Assembly: GCF_021568905.1 (NCBI RefSeq)
Contig: NZ_JAKGSB010000005.1
Coordinates: 124,001-188,000, forward strand
Direction of reading: 5' to 3'
Source of the DNA: Zavarzinia marina
Lineage (GTDB): Bacteria; Pseudomonadota; Alphaproteobacteria; Zavarziniales; Zavarziniaceae
Length of the DNA: 64,000 nucleotides
In this document: one piece after another, positions 1 through 9,541 of the stretch
How the letters are laid out: each line of letters starts with the position of its first letter
Position numbering within the stretch: position 1 is the first letter of the stretch
Program-made: the position numbers and the translations under genes
The notes under the pieces: model-generated
What the model saw: the letters and a program-made list of their open reading frames with translations, nothing else
What the model was told of the DNA's origin: nothing
The model's database searches: none

Positions 1-172
1 CGGCGTCGAGGCTGGTATCGCCATGGGTTGGGAACCGATCCTGGGGGTGCCGACTTACTTCGTCGGCATGGACGGTTTCGGGGCGTCCGCGCCGGCGAAG
101 GATCTCTTCAAGCATTTCGGCATCACCGCCGAGGCGGTGACCGAGGCGGCGAAAGCCGCCATCGGCAAATGA
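1..172 (+). CDS. tkt: Transketolase, C-terminal end (partial)
   Basis: Only the last 56 residues are in the window, read from base 2 to the TGA at 170-172. They match the transketolase C-terminal domain: a segment like [20 protein letters not shown] is the usual closing motif of the family. Transketolase moves two-carbon units between sugar phosphates in the pentose phosphate or Calvin pathway. It lies 19 bases upstream of gap and in the same direction, so tkt-gap-pgk-fba-thiE probably form one central-carbon gene cluster, as in other alphaproteobacteria. Confidence 0.88.
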   Translation, partial: GVEAGIAMGWEPILGVPTYFVGMDGFGASAPAKDLFKHFGITAEAVTEAAKAAIGK

Positions 173-191
173 TTTCTGACAGGAGGATTGA

Positions 192-1199
192 ATGGCTGTT
201 CGGGTAGCGATCAACGGTTTCGGGCGCATCGGCCGCAACGTGCTGCGCGCCATCGCCGAGTCCGGTCGCACGGATGTCGAGGTCGTCGCCGTCAACGACC
301 TCGGCCCGGTCGAGACCAACGCGCATCTGCTGCGCTTCGACTCGGTCCATGGCCGCTTCCCGGGCGAAGTCGCGGTCGACGGTGACGCGATCGTCGTCAA
401 CGGCAAGAGGATCGCGGTCACCGCGATCCGCAACCCCGCCGAACTGCCCCACAAGGATCTCGGCGTCGACATCGCCATGGAATGCACGGGCATCTTCGCC
501 TCGAAGGACAAGGCCTCCGCCCATCTGACCGCCGGCGCCAAGCGCGTCCTGGTCTCGGCCCCGGCCGACGGCGCCGACCTGACGGTCGTCTACGGCGTGA
601 ACCACAAGGCCCTGACCGCCGATCACCTGGTGGTCTCCAACGCCTCCTGCACCACCAACTGCCTCGCCCCCGTGGCCAAGGTCCTGAACGATGCCATCGG
701 CATCGACAAGGGCTTCATGACCACGATCCACAGCTACACCAACGACCAGCCGTCGCTCGATCAGATGCACAAGGATCTGTATCGCGCCCGCGCCGCCGCG
801 CTCTCCATGATCCCGACCTCGACCGGCGCCGCCAAGGCCGTCGGCCTGGTGCTGCCGGAGCTGAAGGGCAAGCTGGACGGCGTCTCGGTCCGCGTGCCGA
901 CCCCGAACGTCTCGGTCGTCGACCTGAAGTTCGTCGCCAAGCGCGAGACCACGGTCGAGGAAGTGAACGCCGCCATCAAGGCCGCCGCCGACGGCGAACT
1001 GAAGGGCGTTCTCGCCTATACCGCCGCGCCGAACGTCTCGATCGACTTCAACCACGATCCGGCTTCGTCCACCTTCGCCCTCGACCAGACCAAGGTCATG
1101 GAAGGCACCCTGGTTCGTATCCTCACCTGGTACGACAACGAATGGGGCTTCTCCAACCGCATGAGCGACACCGCCGTCGCCATGGCCGCCCTGATCTGA
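192..1199 (+). CDS. gap: Glyceraldehyde-3-phosphate dehydrogenase, type I
   Basis: The 335-residue product has the normal length for the tetrameric cytosolic enzyme that oxidises glyceraldehyde 3-phosphate to 1,3-bisphosphoglycerate. The N-terminal Rossmann motif NGFGRIGR is at residues 8-15. The catalytic motif [12 protein letters not shown] places the nucleophile at Cys153, and the C-terminal [11 protein letters not shown] motif is present. An Asp in the early VNDLG segment (about residue 36) fits preference for NAD, though NADP use cannot be excluded. A strong AGGAGG ribosome binding site ends about 5 bases before the ATG. It sits between tkt and pgk. Confidence 0.97.
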   Translation: MAVRVAINGFGRIGRNVLRAIAESGRTDVEVVAVNDLGPVETNAHLLRFDSVHGRFPGEVAVDGDAIVVNGKRIAVTAIRNPAELPHKDLGVDIAMECTGIFASKDKASAHLTAGAKRVLVSAPADGADLTVVYGVNHKALTADHLVVSNASCTTNCLAPVAKVLNDAIGIDKGFMTTIHSYTNDQPSLDQMHKDLYRARAAALSMIPTSTGAAKAVGLVLPELKGKLDGVSVRVPTPNVSVVDLKFVAKRETTVEEVNAAIKAAADGELKGVLAYTAAPNVSIDFNHDPASSTFALDQTKVMEGTLVRILTWYDNEWGFSNRMSDTAVAMAALI

Positions 1200-1210
1200 G
1201 GAGAGGCTGG

Positions 1211-2452
1211 ATGAGCGTGCAACCCGCCAAACGTGACGAGAACCCCGCCACGGCGGGGCGCCGCTTCGCCGGCATCGACGACCTCGGCGACCTTCACGGC
1301 CGCCGGGTCCTGCTGCGGGTCGATCTGAACGCCCCGATGCAGGACGGCGTCGTCACCGACCTGACCCGCCTGCAGGCCAATGCGGTCACCATCAAGGCGC
1401 TGGCCGCCAAGGGCGCCCGCGTCATCGTGCTGTCGCACTTCGGCCGGCCCAAGGGCAAATGGGACGCCAGCCAGAGTCTCCGTCCGGTGGCCGAGGCCCT
1501 GCCCGTGATCATCGGCCTGCCGGTCGCCTTCGCCGCCGACTGCGTCGGCCCCGTGGCCAAGGCCGCGGTGAACGGCATGGCGCCGGGTTCCGTCCTCGTC
1601 CTGCAGAACACCCGCTTCTATCCGGGCGAGGAAGCGAACGATCCCGAGTTCACCGCCCAACTCGCCGAACTGGGCGACGTCTATGTGAACGACGCCTTCT
1701 CCTGCGCCCATCGCGCCCATGCCTCGACCGCCGGTCTCGCGGGGCTGCTGCCCCACGCCGCCGGCATCTGGATGAAGAAGGAACTGGACGCCCTGGAAGC
1801 GGCCCTCGGCAGCCCCAAGCACCCGGTGGTCGCCGTGGTCGGCGGCGCCAAGGTCTCGTCCAAGCTGGACGTCATCGGCAATCTGGTCGGCAAGGTCGAT
1901 CACCTGGTGATCGGCGGCGGCATGGCCAACACCTTCCTCTTCGCCGAGGGCAAGGAGATCGGCAAGAGCCTGGCGGAACGCGAGATGGCCGACACCGCCC
2001 GCGCCATCGTCGAGAAGGCCAAGGCCGCCGGCACCGAAATCGTCCTGCCGGTCGACGGCGTGGTCGCCCGCGAATTCAAGGCCTATGCCGAGAACGAGGT
2101 GGTGTCGGTCGATGCCGTGCCCGAGGACGCCATGATCCTCGACATCGGCCCCGCCTCGATCGAGCGCGTGAAGGCCGTCCTGCGCCAGGCCAAGACCGTG
2201 GTCTGGAACGGGCCCTTCGGCGTCTTCGAGATGGAACCCTTCGATCTCGGCACCAATGCCTGCGCCCGCGAGGCGGCGAAACTGACCCGCGAGGGCAAGC
2301 TGCTGTCGGTCGCCGGTGGGGGCGATACCGTCGCGGCCCTGAACCACGCGGGCGAATGCGAAGCCTTCTCCTTCGTCTCGACCGCCGGCGGCGCCTTCCT
2401 CGAATGGCTCGAGGGTCGGGAACTGCCGGGCGTGAAGGCCCTGGCGAAATGA
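1211..2452 (+). CDS. pgk: Phosphoglycerate kinase
   Basis: The 413-residue protein transfers phosphate from 1,3-bisphosphoglycerate to ADP. It has the family signature RVDLNAP at about residues 36-42, the substrate motif LSHFGRPKG, and the C-terminal nucleotide-binding loop GGGDTVAAL. The start chosen is the ATG at 1211, 11 bases after the gap stop and preceded by GAGGAGAGG. This gives roughly 15 extra N-terminal residues compared with typical 395-400 residue enzymes. A strong intrinsic terminator follows the stop codon directly, so the tkt-gap-pgk transcript probably ends here. Confidence 0.96.
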   Translation: MSVQPAKRDENPATAGRRFAGIDDLGDLHGRRVLLRVDLNAPMQDGVVTDLTRLQANAVTIKALAAKGARVIVLSHFGRPKGKWDASQSLRPVAEALPVIIGLPVAFAADCVGPVAKAAVNGMAPGSVLVLQNTRFYPGEEANDPEFTAQLAELGDVYVNDAFSCAHRAHASTAGLAGLLPHAAGIWMKKELDALEAALGSPKHPVVAVVGGAKVSSKLDVIGNLVGKVDHLVIGGGMANTFLFAEGKEIGKSLAEREMADTARAIVEKAKAAGTEIVLPVDGVVAREFKAYAENEVVSVDAVPEDAMILDIGPASIERVKAVLRQAKTVVWNGPFGVFEMEPFDLGTNACAREAAKLTREGKLLSVAGGGDTVAALNHAGECEAFSFVSTAGGAFLEWLEGRELPGVKALAK

Positions 2453-2458
2453 GGACGG

Positions 2459-2490
2459 GCCGGCGGATCTCCCGTCCGCCGGCTTTTTTT
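2459..2490 (+). terminator. Intrinsic terminator after pgk
   Basis: A perfect 9-bp stem (GCCGGCGGA at 2459-2467 with TCCGCCGGC at 2475-2483) has a 7-base loop and is followed by seven T residues at 2484-2490. It begins 6 bases after the pgk stop. It is the clearest rho-independent terminator in the window. Confidence 0.93.
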
Positions 2491-2572
2491 GTGCAGTGCC
2501 GCATGGACGATGCCGCGCCGTCTTGCTAAAAGCGCGGCCATCATTTCAACCCAGTCATTTTCGGGGGACCCC

Positions 2573-3505
2573 ATGACCAAGATCACCAAGAAGGTGAAGG
2601 AAATCCTCTCGTGGTACGAGAGCGACAACCCGGGCACCAAGGCCAATCTTGCCCGCATCCTCGGCGCCGGCCGTCTCGGCGGCACCGGCAAGATGATCAT
2701 CCTTCCGGTCGACCAGGGGTTCGAGCACGGCCCGGCGCGCAGCTTCGCGCCCAACCCGGCCGCCTATGACCCGCATTACCACTTCCAGATGGCGGTCGAC
2801 GCCGGACTTTCGGCCTATGCCTCCGTGCTCGGCATGATCGAGGCGGGCGCCGACAGCTTCGCCGGCCAGATCCCGACCATCCTGAAGGTCAATTCCTCGA
2901 ACAGCCTGTCGCGCGCCAAGGAAGCGCCGGACCAGGCCGTGACCGGCACCGTGAAGGACGCCATCCGTCTCGGCTGCTCGGCCATCGGCTTCACCATGTA
3001 TCCGGGTTCGGACCAGATGTTCGACCAGATGGAAGAACTGCGCGAACTGACCGCCGAAGCCAAGGACGCCGGTCTCGCCGTCGTCGTCTGGTCCTATCCG
3101 CGCGGCGGCAACCTGACCAAGGACGGCGAGCTGGCGATCGACGTCGGCGCCTATGCCGCCCATATGGCCGCCCTGATGGGCGCCCATATCATCAAGGTGA
3201 AGCTGGCCACCGACCACATCGAACAGGGCGAGGCCAAGAAGGTCTACGACAAGCACCCCGTCGACCTCTCGACCCAGGCCGCGCGTGTCCGCCACGTCAC
3301 CCAGGCCTGCTTCAACGGCCGCCGTCTGGTGGTGTTCTCGGGCGGCGCCGCGAAGTCCGAGGATTCGGTCTATGACGACGCCCGCGCCATCCGCGACGGC
3401 GGCGGCAACGGCTCGATCATCGGCCGCAACACCTTCCAGCGCTCGCGCGAGGATGCGCTGGCCATGCTCGACAAGCTGGTCCGCATCTACAAGGGCCAGG
3501 AATAA
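2573..3505 (+). CDS. Class I fructose-bisphosphate aldolase (DhnA/archaeal-type)
   Basis: The 310-residue protein belongs to the class I aldolases of the DeoC/FbaB fold rather than the zinc-dependent class II type. Motifs include [12 protein letters not shown] (about residues 43-54) and [11 protein letters not shown] (about 203-213), where Lys208 or Lys210 should form the Schiff base. The C-terminal GGAAKS and [11 protein letters not shown] segments resemble the family's phosphate-binding loops. The ATG at 2573 is preferred over upstream in-frame starts because the conserved sequence begins there; a GGGGGA stretch lies just ahead. It follows the pgk terminator, so it likely has its own promoter, and it is one base from thiE. 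Confidence 0.93.
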   Translation: MTKITKKVKEILSWYESDNPGTKANLARILGAGRLGGTGKMIILPVDQGFEHGPARSFAPNPAAYDPHYHFQMAVDAGLSAYASVLGMIEAGADSFAGQIPTILKVNSSNSLSRAKEAPDQAVTGTVKDAIRLGCSAIGFTMYPGSDQMFDQMEELRELTAEAKDAGLAVVVWSYPRGGNLTKDGELAIDVGAYAAHMAALMGAHIIKVKLATDHIEQGEAKKVYDKHPVDLSTQAARVRHVTQACFNGRRLVVFSGGAAKSEDSVYDDARAIRDGGGNGSIIGRNTFQRSREDALAMLDKLVRIYKGQE

Positions 3506-3506
3506 C

Positions 3507-4169
3507 ATGGCCGGGGCAGGGGATCGTTCGCGGGACGACGCGCGCCTGCCCTGCCGGCTCTATCTGGTCACGCCGCCCGCCTTCGAGACGAAGGCCTTCG
3601 CCGAAACGCTGAAGGCCGCCCTCGGGGCGGGCGACGTCGCCTGCGTCCAGTTGCGTCTCAAGGACGTGACGGACGACCATATCCTGCGCACCGCCGACGT
3701 CTTGTTGCCGATCGTGCAGGACGCGGGCGCCGCCTTCATCCTGAACGACCGCCCGGATCTCGCCGCCGTGCTCGGCGCCGACGGCGTCCATGTCGGCCAG
3801 GACGACGCGCCCTATGCCGAGGCGCGGCGCCTGGTCGGGCCCGACGCCATCGTCGGCGTCACCTGCCACGACAGCCGTCACCTCGCCATGGAAGCGGGGG
3901 AGGCCGGGGCCGACTACGTCGCCTTCGGCGCCTTCTTCCCGACCGCCACCAAGGATCCCAAGGCCCGCGCGCCCTTCGAGCTGGTGCGCTGGTGGTCCGA
4001 GATGATGACCGTGCCCCAGGTCGCGATCGGCGGCATCACGGTCGAAAACTGCCGCCCCCTGATCGAGGCCGGCGCCGATTTCCTGGCGGTTTCCGCAGGC
4101 ATCTGGCAGCACGCGGACGGCCCCGCCGCGGCGGTCGCCGCCTTCAACGCGATTTTCGCCAGCCCCTGA
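3507..4169 (+). CDS. thiE: Thiamine-phosphate synthase
   Basis: The 220-residue TIM-barrel enzyme couples the thiazole and pyrimidine moieties to make thiamine phosphate. It shows the N-terminal LYLVTPP strand, the pyrophosphate motif [24 protein letters not shown], and the C-terminal AIGGIT loop. The start ATG at 3507 lies one base after the aldolase stop, so the two genes are probably co-transcribed and translationally coupled. A second, more divergent ThiE-like gene is encoded at about 11.1-11.7 kb, so this copy is the likelier true thiE. Confidence 0.93.
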   Translation: MAGAGDRSRDDARLPCRLYLVTPPAFETKAFAETLKAALGAGDVACVQLRLKDVTDDHILRTADVLLPIVQDAGAAFILNDRPDLAAVLGADGVHVGQDDAPYAEARRLVGPDAIVGVTCHDSRHLAMEAGEAGADYVAFGAFFPTATKDPKARAPFELVRWWSEMMTVPQVAIGGITVENCRPLIEAGADFLAVSAGIWQHADGPAAAVAAFNAIFASP

Positions 4170-4177
4170 GCCGTCAG

Positions 4178-4226
4178 CCCCTCACCCCACCCCTCGCCCC
4201 TTTGGGGAGAGGGCGGGGATGAGGGG
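4178..4226. repeat. Intergenic palindrome, family B (short copy)
   Basis: This C-rich then G-rich imperfect inverted repeat (CCCCTCACCCC on the left, GGGGATGAGGGG on the right) fills the gap between the convergent genes thiE and the PPOX flavoprotein. A longer relative lies at 57669-57768 after dnaJ. Position suggests a bidirectional hairpin acting as terminator or mRNA 3' stabiliser. Confidence 0.7.
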
Positions 4227-4248
4227 TGAAACACCGGCGCGTTCCAGC

Positions 4249-4866
4249 TCAATACAGATTGTCCCGCGCGTCCGCCTCCAGCATCTGATCGATCGCCTCG
4301 GCCGGGACGGGGGCGTTGAGCTGGTCCTTCAGCATCTGGCCGAAACTCGGCATCGCGTCGCGGGCGACGTGCCGCGCGGGATCCCACAGGGCCGAGCGCT
4401 TCAATGCCTTGGTGCAATGGAGGAAGGCTTCCTCGACCGTGATCAGGAGGACGCTGCGGGGCGGCTTGCCGTCCACCAGGAAGCGTTCCATCAGATCCGG
4501 CGTCGTCACCGTGACACCCCTGCCGTTGACCCGCAGCATCTCGTCGAAGCCGGGCACGAAGAACAGCAGGCCGACCGCCGGATGGGCGGTCAGGTTGCCG
4601 AGGGAATCGAGGCGGTTGTTGCCCGGCCAGTCGGGCATGGCGAGACGGTTGGCGTCGAGGACGTGGACGAAGCCCGGCGCGCCGCCCCGGGGCGAAACGT
4701 CGGCGCCGCCGTCCGGCCGGCTGGTGCCGATGCAGACGAAGGGCGAGAGTTCGATGAAGCGGCTGCAATGGACGTCCAGAAACGAGAGCTGCTTCATCGT
4801 CGCGCCGTCGGACGGCATGGGATAGACGGTGCGCAGGCCGGCTTCGTCGAGGATGTTGTCGGTCAT
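4249..4866 (-). CDS. Pyridoxamine 5'-phosphate oxidase-fold (PPOX) flavoprotein
   Basis: The 205-residue product has the split beta-barrel FMN-binding pattern: FVCIGTSRPDGGADVSPRGG at about residues 43-62, then GNNRLDSLGNL and VGLLFFVPG, and a late HCTKALKRS segment. These features fit the PPOX-type flavoproteins annotated as MSMEG_1061-like. Its substrate is unknown. It is not likely to be PdxH, which has a different C-terminal signature. The ATG at 4866 has a GGGGGATCC stretch upstream. It is divergent from the inositol-phosphatase-like gene, with about 150 bases between them, and convergent with thiE. Confidence 0.82.
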   Translation of the reverse strand: MTDNILDEAGLRTVYPMPSDGATMKQLSFLDVHCSRFIELSPFVCIGTSRPDGGADVSPRGGAPGFVHVLDANRLAMPDWPGNNRLDSLGNLTAHPAVGLLFFVPGFDEMLRVNGRGVTVTTPDLMERFLVDGKPPRSVLLITVEEAFLHCTKALKRSALWDPARHVARDAMPSFGQMLKDQLNAPVPAEAIDQMLEADARDNLY

Positions 4867-5019
4867 GGTCGGATCCCCCTTTCGGCCATGGTCGCCGCCG
4901 GGCGCATGACACGCAAGCGGCGCGGGCGTTTGACCCCGATCGCCCCTGCTGATAGTTTCCGGCCCCGTCGCGCCGGTCTTGCCCCGCGCCTGCTCCTTCC
5001 CTTCGTCCGAGGTTCTTCC

Positions 5020-5880
5020 ATGGCGTTCCGTTCGCCGCTCATCAATGTCATGGCGTCCGCCGCCACCAAGGCCGCCCGCGGCCTGAAGCGCGATTTCGGC
5101 GAGGTCGAGAACCTCCAGGTCTCGAAGAAGGGCCCGTCCGACTTCGTCTCCGTCGCCGACCAGAAGGCCGAGGAAGTGCTGCACGCCGAACTGTCGCGCG
5201 TGCGCCCCGACTTCGGCTTCCTGATGGAGGAGGGCGGCGAGATCGAGGGCAAGGACAAGTCGCACCGCTGGATCATCGATCCCCTGGACGGCACCACCAA
5301 TTTCCTGCACGGCCTGCCGCAATTCGCCATTTCGATCGGTGTCGAGCGCGATGGCGAAATCATCGCCGGCGTCGTCTACAACCCGATCGCCGACGAGATG
5401 TATTGGGCCGAGAAGGGCGCCGGCGCCTATTGCAACGACCGCCGTCTGCGGGTCGCCGCCCGCAAGGACCTGAAGGAATGCGTGATCGCCACCGGCATTC
5501 CCTTCCACGGCAAGGGTGATCACCTGCGTTTCCTGAAGGAATTGGGCCTGATCATGCGCGAGACCGCGGGCATCCGCCGGTTCGGCGCCGCCTCGCTCGA
5601 TCTCGCCTTCGTCGCCGCCGGCCGCTTCGACGGCTTCTGGGAGACCGGGCTGCAGCCCTGGGACGTCGCCGCCGGGATTATCCTGGTGCGCGAGGCGGGC
5701 GGTTTCGTCAGCGACCAGCGGGGCTCGAAGAAGGTGCTGGAGGCACCGGAGATCGTCGCCGGCAACGAAATCGTGCACGAGAAGTTGCGGCGCCTCGTCG
5801 AACGGGCCGGCCTGCCGCCCAAAAAGCCGCGGCCAAAGGCCCAAACAGCGGTTGCGGAGCGGCCCGAGCCCGAGAAATGA
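5020..5880 (+). CDS. Inositol monophosphatase family protein
   Basis: The 286-residue protein carries both metal-binding signatures of the Mg-dependent, Li-sensitive phosphatases: WIIDPLDGTTNF at about residues 85-96 and the late WETGLQPWDVAAG motif. FMEEGGE supplies a further metal ligand. Family members hydrolyse inositol phosphates, and bacterial ones (SuhB, CysQ or histidinol-phosphatase relatives) vary in substrate. The start at ATG 5020 gives the usual N-terminus (SPLINVMASAATKAAR) and follows a CGAGG sequence. The lysine- and proline-rich C-terminal tail of about 25 residues is an extension. Confidence 0.88.
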   Translation: MAFRSPLINVMASAATKAARGLKRDFGEVENLQVSKKGPSDFVSVADQKAEEVLHAELSRVRPDFGFLMEEGGEIEGKDKSHRWIIDPLDGTTNFLHGLPQFAISIGVERDGEIIAGVVYNPIADEMYWAEKGAGAYCNDRRLRVAARKDLKECVIATGIPFHGKGDHLRFLKELGLIMRETAGIRRFGAASLDLAFVAAGRFDGFWETGLQPWDVAAGIILVREAGGFVSDQRGSKKVLEAPEIVAGNEIVHEKLRRLVERAGLPPKKPRPKAQTAVAERPEPEK

Positions 5881-5982
5881 TAGGCCCGGGGCGTTCGGTT
5901 ACGTCGCGTCGCAATATTTCGCCGGTTTCGCGACTCGACGGATCCTGTTAAGAGTGCGAAGGAACAGGGGAGTGCAAGGGGT

Positions 5983-7263
5983 ATGAGGGCAGCCACCAGT
6001 GCTCGCGCATTTCACTGCGCCGCCAGAACTGGTGCCTTCTCCGCCAGCGTTTCACCCCGTGGGGTCTCCCTCAAGGCGATCGCCGTCGCCGTCGGCCTGA
6101 TGGGCCTCGGTATCGCGCCGGCCCATGCCGGCGGCAACGAGGAAGACCAGTCCACCCACATCACGGTTCCCGCCCGACCGCATGCCGGCGGCGCCGGCAC
6201 GGGCGGACGGCCGGCCCCGGCGCGCCGCTACGATCCCGCCATCGATTTTCAGACCATCGTGATCGGCGGCGGTTCCGCGCCCGGCGTGATCGTCGACATG
6301 TCGGTGCTGGACGACCTGATGGCACCGCCCCCGCCGCCGCGCCCCCGCGCCGTCGCCCGCCCGGCACCGCGACTGACGCCGCCGCCCGCCCCTGCCGCCG
6401 CCGCTCCGCCTGCTCCCGTCGAACCCGAAATCGCACTGGTCGAGCCTGAGGCGCCGGCGGAAACCGCCGATACCGTGCGGCCGGTGGAAAAGCCCGATCC
6501 TTCGGCGCCCGCCGTCGCGCTGCCGGAACCGGTCGAGCCGGAATCGGTCGCGCCTGAACCGAGCGTCGCCGAGCCTGTCGCGCCCGAGCCCGAACCGGCG
6601 CCGCCGCCCGTCACGATCGACGTCGATACGCCGCGCACCCTGGCGATGATCGAGCTCGGCTCGCGCCTCGGCGAACCGGCCATGGCCGAACCGCCGCCGC
6701 CACCCGCGCCGGAACCAGCACCGCCACCGCCGCCACCGCCCGCCCCGGCGAGTAGCGGACCCACCGACCTGACCGCCGGCCTCCCGGAGCCCGAACCCGA
6801 ACCCGCCCCGCCCGAACCCTTGCCCGAGCCGGAACCCGTGCCCGAGCCGGCGCCGGCAGCGGCACCCGCAACTTCGCCCGCCCCAGCCCCGACCACGGCG
6901 GCCGCCGCCGTTCCGGCCCCGGCCGTCGCCGGGCGCGGCGGCCTGCCGTCGGTCGCCAAACAGGTGACCCAGGTGGCGTTCGCCACTTCCGGCGATGCGC
7001 TGGACGACGACGGGCGGGCCGCGCTCGATGCCGTCGTCGAACAGTTGAAGGAGCCCGGCGGGCGCATCCTGGTGCGCGGTTTCGCCAGCGGCACCAATGA
7101 CACCGCGACCGGGGCGCGGCGCCTGTCGCGCCAGCGCGTGCTGGCGGTCCGCACCTATCTGATCGAGAAGGGCGTGCCCGCGACGCTGATCGACCTGCGC
7201 GCCGTCGGCATGGCGCCGGACGCGCCGGTCGCCGACGGTGTCGACATCGCCATCATGCCCTGA
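5983..7263 (+). CDS. Proline-rich OmpA-like periplasmic protein
   Basis: The 426-residue protein has a long N-terminal export signal ending in AHA at about residue 49. A Pro/Glu/Ala-rich, low-complexity region of roughly 230 residues follows (about 90-320). A C-terminal OmpA-like module spans about 325-426, with ILVRGFASGTND and RRLSRQRVLAVRTYLIEKGV. The module lacks the strict NxxLSxxRA peptidoglycan signature, so wall binding is inferred. A spanning Pro/Glu linker is typical of proteins that cross the periplasm. It is followed by a MotA/ExbB-like and a MotB-like gene in the same direction. The start has AAGGGG just upstream. Confidence 0.75.
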   Translation: MRAATSARAFHCAARTGAFSASVSPRGVSLKAIAVAVGLMGLGIAPAHAGGNEEDQSTHITVPARPHAGGAGTGGRPAPARRYDPAIDFQTIVIGGGSAPGVIVDMSVLDDLMAPPPPPRPRAVARPAPRLTPPPAPAAAAPPAPVEPEIALVEPEAPAETADTVRPVEKPDPSAPAVALPEPVEPESVAPEPSVAEPVAPEPEPAPPPVTIDVDTPRTLAMIELGSRLGEPAMAEPPPPPAPEPAPPPPPPPAPASSGPTDLTAGLPEPEPEPAPPEPLPEPEPVPEPAPAAAPATSPAPAPTTAAAAVPAPAVAGRGGLPSVAKQVTQVAFATSGDALDDDGRAALDAVVEQLKEPGGRILVRGFASGTNDTATGARRLSRQRVLAVRTYLIEKGVPATLIDLRAVGMAPDAPVADGVDIAIMP

Positions 7264-7356
7264 TCGCCGGTCTTCCCCGCCGTGATGGCCCGGCCCTGAC
7301 GGTCCGGCCGGGTGACGGGGCCGCCGAGGGGCCGAAACCCTGGGGAACGACCTGAG

Positions 7357-8484
7357 ATGAACGTCGATCGCTATCTGCTCCGCATGACGCTCTTCCTGCT
7401 GGCGATCGCCGGTCTGGTGGTGTTCCTGCTGGCCCCGGCGAGCCGTTTCTTCGCCACCAACGTCGCGCTGAATTCGGTGATCATCGCCGTCGCCCTGCTG
7501 GGCGTCGTCTACATGCTGCGCCAGGTCCTGGAACTGCGGCCCGAGGTGCGCTGGTTCGAGCGCCTGACCGCCCAGGACGTCAATCTGGCCGAAGTGCCGG
7601 CGCCCGACCTGATGGGCCCGATCGCCGCCGCCATGACCGAGAAGCGCGGCGCCCGCTGGCAGCTCGGCCCGACCGCCACCCGTGCCCTGGTCGACGGTCT
7701 CGCCGCCCGCCTCGACGAGAAACGCGACATCGGCCGCTATCTGGTGCAGGTGCTGATCTTCCTCGGCCTGCTCGGCACCTTCTGGGGCCTGCTGTCCACC
7801 GTCTCCTCGATCGGGGAGGCGATCCGCAACCTCAATATCGCCGGCGGCGGCGACTTCACCGCCATGTTCGGCGAATTGAAGCGCGGGCTGGAGGCGCCGC
7901 TGTCGGGCATGGGCACGGCCTTCTCGTCCTCCCTGTTCGGCCTGTCGGGTTCCCTCATTCTCGGCTTTCTGGAACTTCAGGCGAGCCAGGCCCAGGGCCG
8001 TTTCCTGGGCGAGGTCGAGGATTATCTGACCGCCAATACGCGCCTCGGCGGCACGGCGGCGATGGAGGGCGAGACCGGCGCCGGCGTACCCGCCTATGTC
8101 TCGGCCCTCCTCGAATCGACGGCCGAAAGCCTCGATCGCCTGCAACGCACCATGGCCCATGCCGAAGAGAACCGGGTGACGGCCAACGACGCCCTGGTCA
8201 ATCTGACCGAGCGCCTGGCGACGCTCGCCGCCCAGATGCGGGCCGAACAGGAACTGATGGTGCGCATCGCCGAAGCCCAGATGGAATTGAAGCCGGCCCT
8301 GCAGCGGATCGCCCAGGCCCAGACCGCCCCGGCCCTGGACGAGGCGAGCAAGGCCCATCTGCGCAATCTCGACACCGGTATCGCCCGCCTGACCGAAGGC
8401 CAGCGCGCCGGCCTCGACGAAGTGGCGGCCCAGGTGAAGATCCTGACCCGCACCATCGCCGCCATGGCCGCCGAGGAGCGCTGA
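7357..8484 (+). CDS. MotA/TolQ/ExbB-like inner-membrane channel protein
   Basis: The 375-residue protein has four predicted membrane segments, at about residues 11-27, 36-54, 129-150 and 181-205. The last two carry the channel-family pattern: LGLLGTFWGLLSTVSS, then PLSGMGTAFSSSLFGLSGS. A long hydrophilic helical tail (206-375) follows. The fold is that of the proton-channel subunits of flagellar stators and Ton/Tol systems. ATG 7357 is preferred to a GTG 45 bases upstream because the membrane sequence begins at once. No flagellar genes lie nearby; the partner is the MotB-like gene one base downstream. Confidence 0.82.
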   Translation: MNVDRYLLRMTLFLLAIAGLVVFLLAPASRFFATNVALNSVIIAVALLGVVYMLRQVLELRPEVRWFERLTAQDVNLAEVPAPDLMGPIAAAMTEKRGARWQLGPTATRALVDGLAARLDEKRDIGRYLVQVLIFLGLLGTFWGLLSTVSSIGEAIRNLNIAGGGDFTAMFGELKRGLEAPLSGMGTAFSSSLFGLSGSLILGFLELQASQAQGRFLGEVEDYLTANTRLGGTAAMEGETGAGVPAYVSALLESTAESLDRLQRTMAHAEENRVTANDALVNLTERLATLAAQMRAEQELMVRIAEAQMELKPALQRIAQAQTAPALDEASKAHLRNLDTGIARLTEGQRAGLDEVAAQVKILTRTIAAMAAEER

Positions 8485-8485
8485 C

Positions 8486-9517
8486 ATGGCGGCGCGCAGC
8501 CGGCGCTTTCGCGACCGCGGCGGACCCGACATCTGGCCCGGCTTCGTCGATGCCCTGGCGACCCTGCTGCTGGCCATCACCTTCCTGCTGTCGGTCTTCA
8601 TGCTGGCCCAGTTCTTCCTGGGTCAGGCCCTGTCCGGACGGGACGAGGCCCTGGCCCGCCTGAACCGCCAGATCGCCGACCTGACCGATCTGCTGGCCCT
8701 CGAACGTCAGGCCAACGCGGAATTGCGGCTTTCGGTCTCCAGCCTTTCGAGCGGCATCGAAAGCGCCAACGCCGAGCGCGATACCCTGCGCGACCGGTTG
8801 CGGGACCAGGAGTCCGACGCCGCCGGCCTCGAAGGACGGGTCGAGAGCCTGACCGCCGAACTGGACCGGGAGAAGGCCCTGACCGCCGATGCCCAGGCCC
8901 AGGTCGATCTCCTGAACCGGCAGTTGGCCGAGCTGCGCATCCAGCTGCAGGAAATCGCCGCCATGCTCGATCAGGCCGAGGCGGCGGACCGCGAGAGCCA
9001 GGCCGTGATCGCCGACCTCGGCCGAAGGCTCAATCTGGCGCTCGCCTCCAAGGTCGAGGAACTGGCGCGCTATCGCTCGGAATTCTTCGGGCGCCTGCGC
9101 GAGGTGCTGGGCGAGCGCAAGGATGTGCGCATCGTCGGCGACCGCTTCGTCTTCCAGTCAGAGGTGCTCTTCGCCTCGGGCTCGGCCGAAATCGGGGAGG
9201 GCGGACAGCAGACCCTGGCGCGCTTCGCCGCGACCCTGAAGGAGATCGCCGCCGAAATCCCGGACGACCTGCCGTGGATCCTGCGGGTCGACGGCCATAC
9301 GGACGTCACGCCGATCAATTCCGCGCTCTATCCCTCGAACTGGGAATTGTCGACCGCGCGCGCGGTCGCCGTCGCCAAATTCCTGATCGCGGAAGGCCTG
9401 CCCCCCAACCGCCTGGCCGCAACCGGCTTCGGCGAGTTCCAGCCCCTCGATCCCGAGAACACGCCGGAGGCGCTGGCCCGCAACCGGCGCATCGAGCTGA
9501 AGCTGACGGAACGGTGA
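8486..9517 (+). CDS. MotB-like stator protein with OmpA/peptidoglycan-binding domain
   Basis: The 343-residue protein has a short basic N-terminus and one membrane segment at about residues 23-47. A coiled coil follows (about 48-190), then an OmpA/MotB C-terminal domain (about 215-343) with VDGHTDVTPI, NWELSTARAVAVAKFL and RNRRIELKL. The sequence WPGFVDALATLLL at residues 17-29 resembles the stator proton-carrier motif, making Asp22 the candidate protonatable residue. It begins one base after the upstream channel gene stop, so the two are co-translated. Together they look like a proton-driven stator unit of unknown role. Confidence 0.85.
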   Translation: MAARSRRFRDRGGPDIWPGFVDALATLLLAITFLLSVFMLAQFFLGQALSGRDEALARLNRQIADLTDLLALERQANAELRLSVSSLSSGIESANAERDTLRDRLRDQESDAAGLEGRVESLTAELDREKALTADAQAQVDLLNRQLAELRIQLQEIAAMLDQAEAADRESQAVIADLGRRLNLALASKVEELARYRSEFFGRLREVLGERKDVRIVGDRFVFQSEVLFASGSAEIGEGGQQTLARFAATLKEIAAEIPDDLPWILRVDGHTDVTPINSALYPSNWELSTARAVAVAKFLIAEGLPPNRLAATGFGEFQPLDPENTPEALARNRRIELKLTER

Positions 9518-9541
9518 AACAGGCGCGCCGTCCATAAAACG

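Noticed and set aside
6052-8601. A very long open frame on the minus strand opposite the OmpA/MotA cassette
   Set aside because: It lies antisense to three well-supported genes in GC-rich DNA where such frames are expected. It has no recognisable motifs and is full of Arg, Gly and His shadow patterns.
5983-9517. Reading the MotA/MotB-like pair as a Zorya defence system
   Set aside because: No ZorC, ZorD or ZorE gene is present, and the genes on both sides are housekeeping or regulatory. Only the fold is similar.
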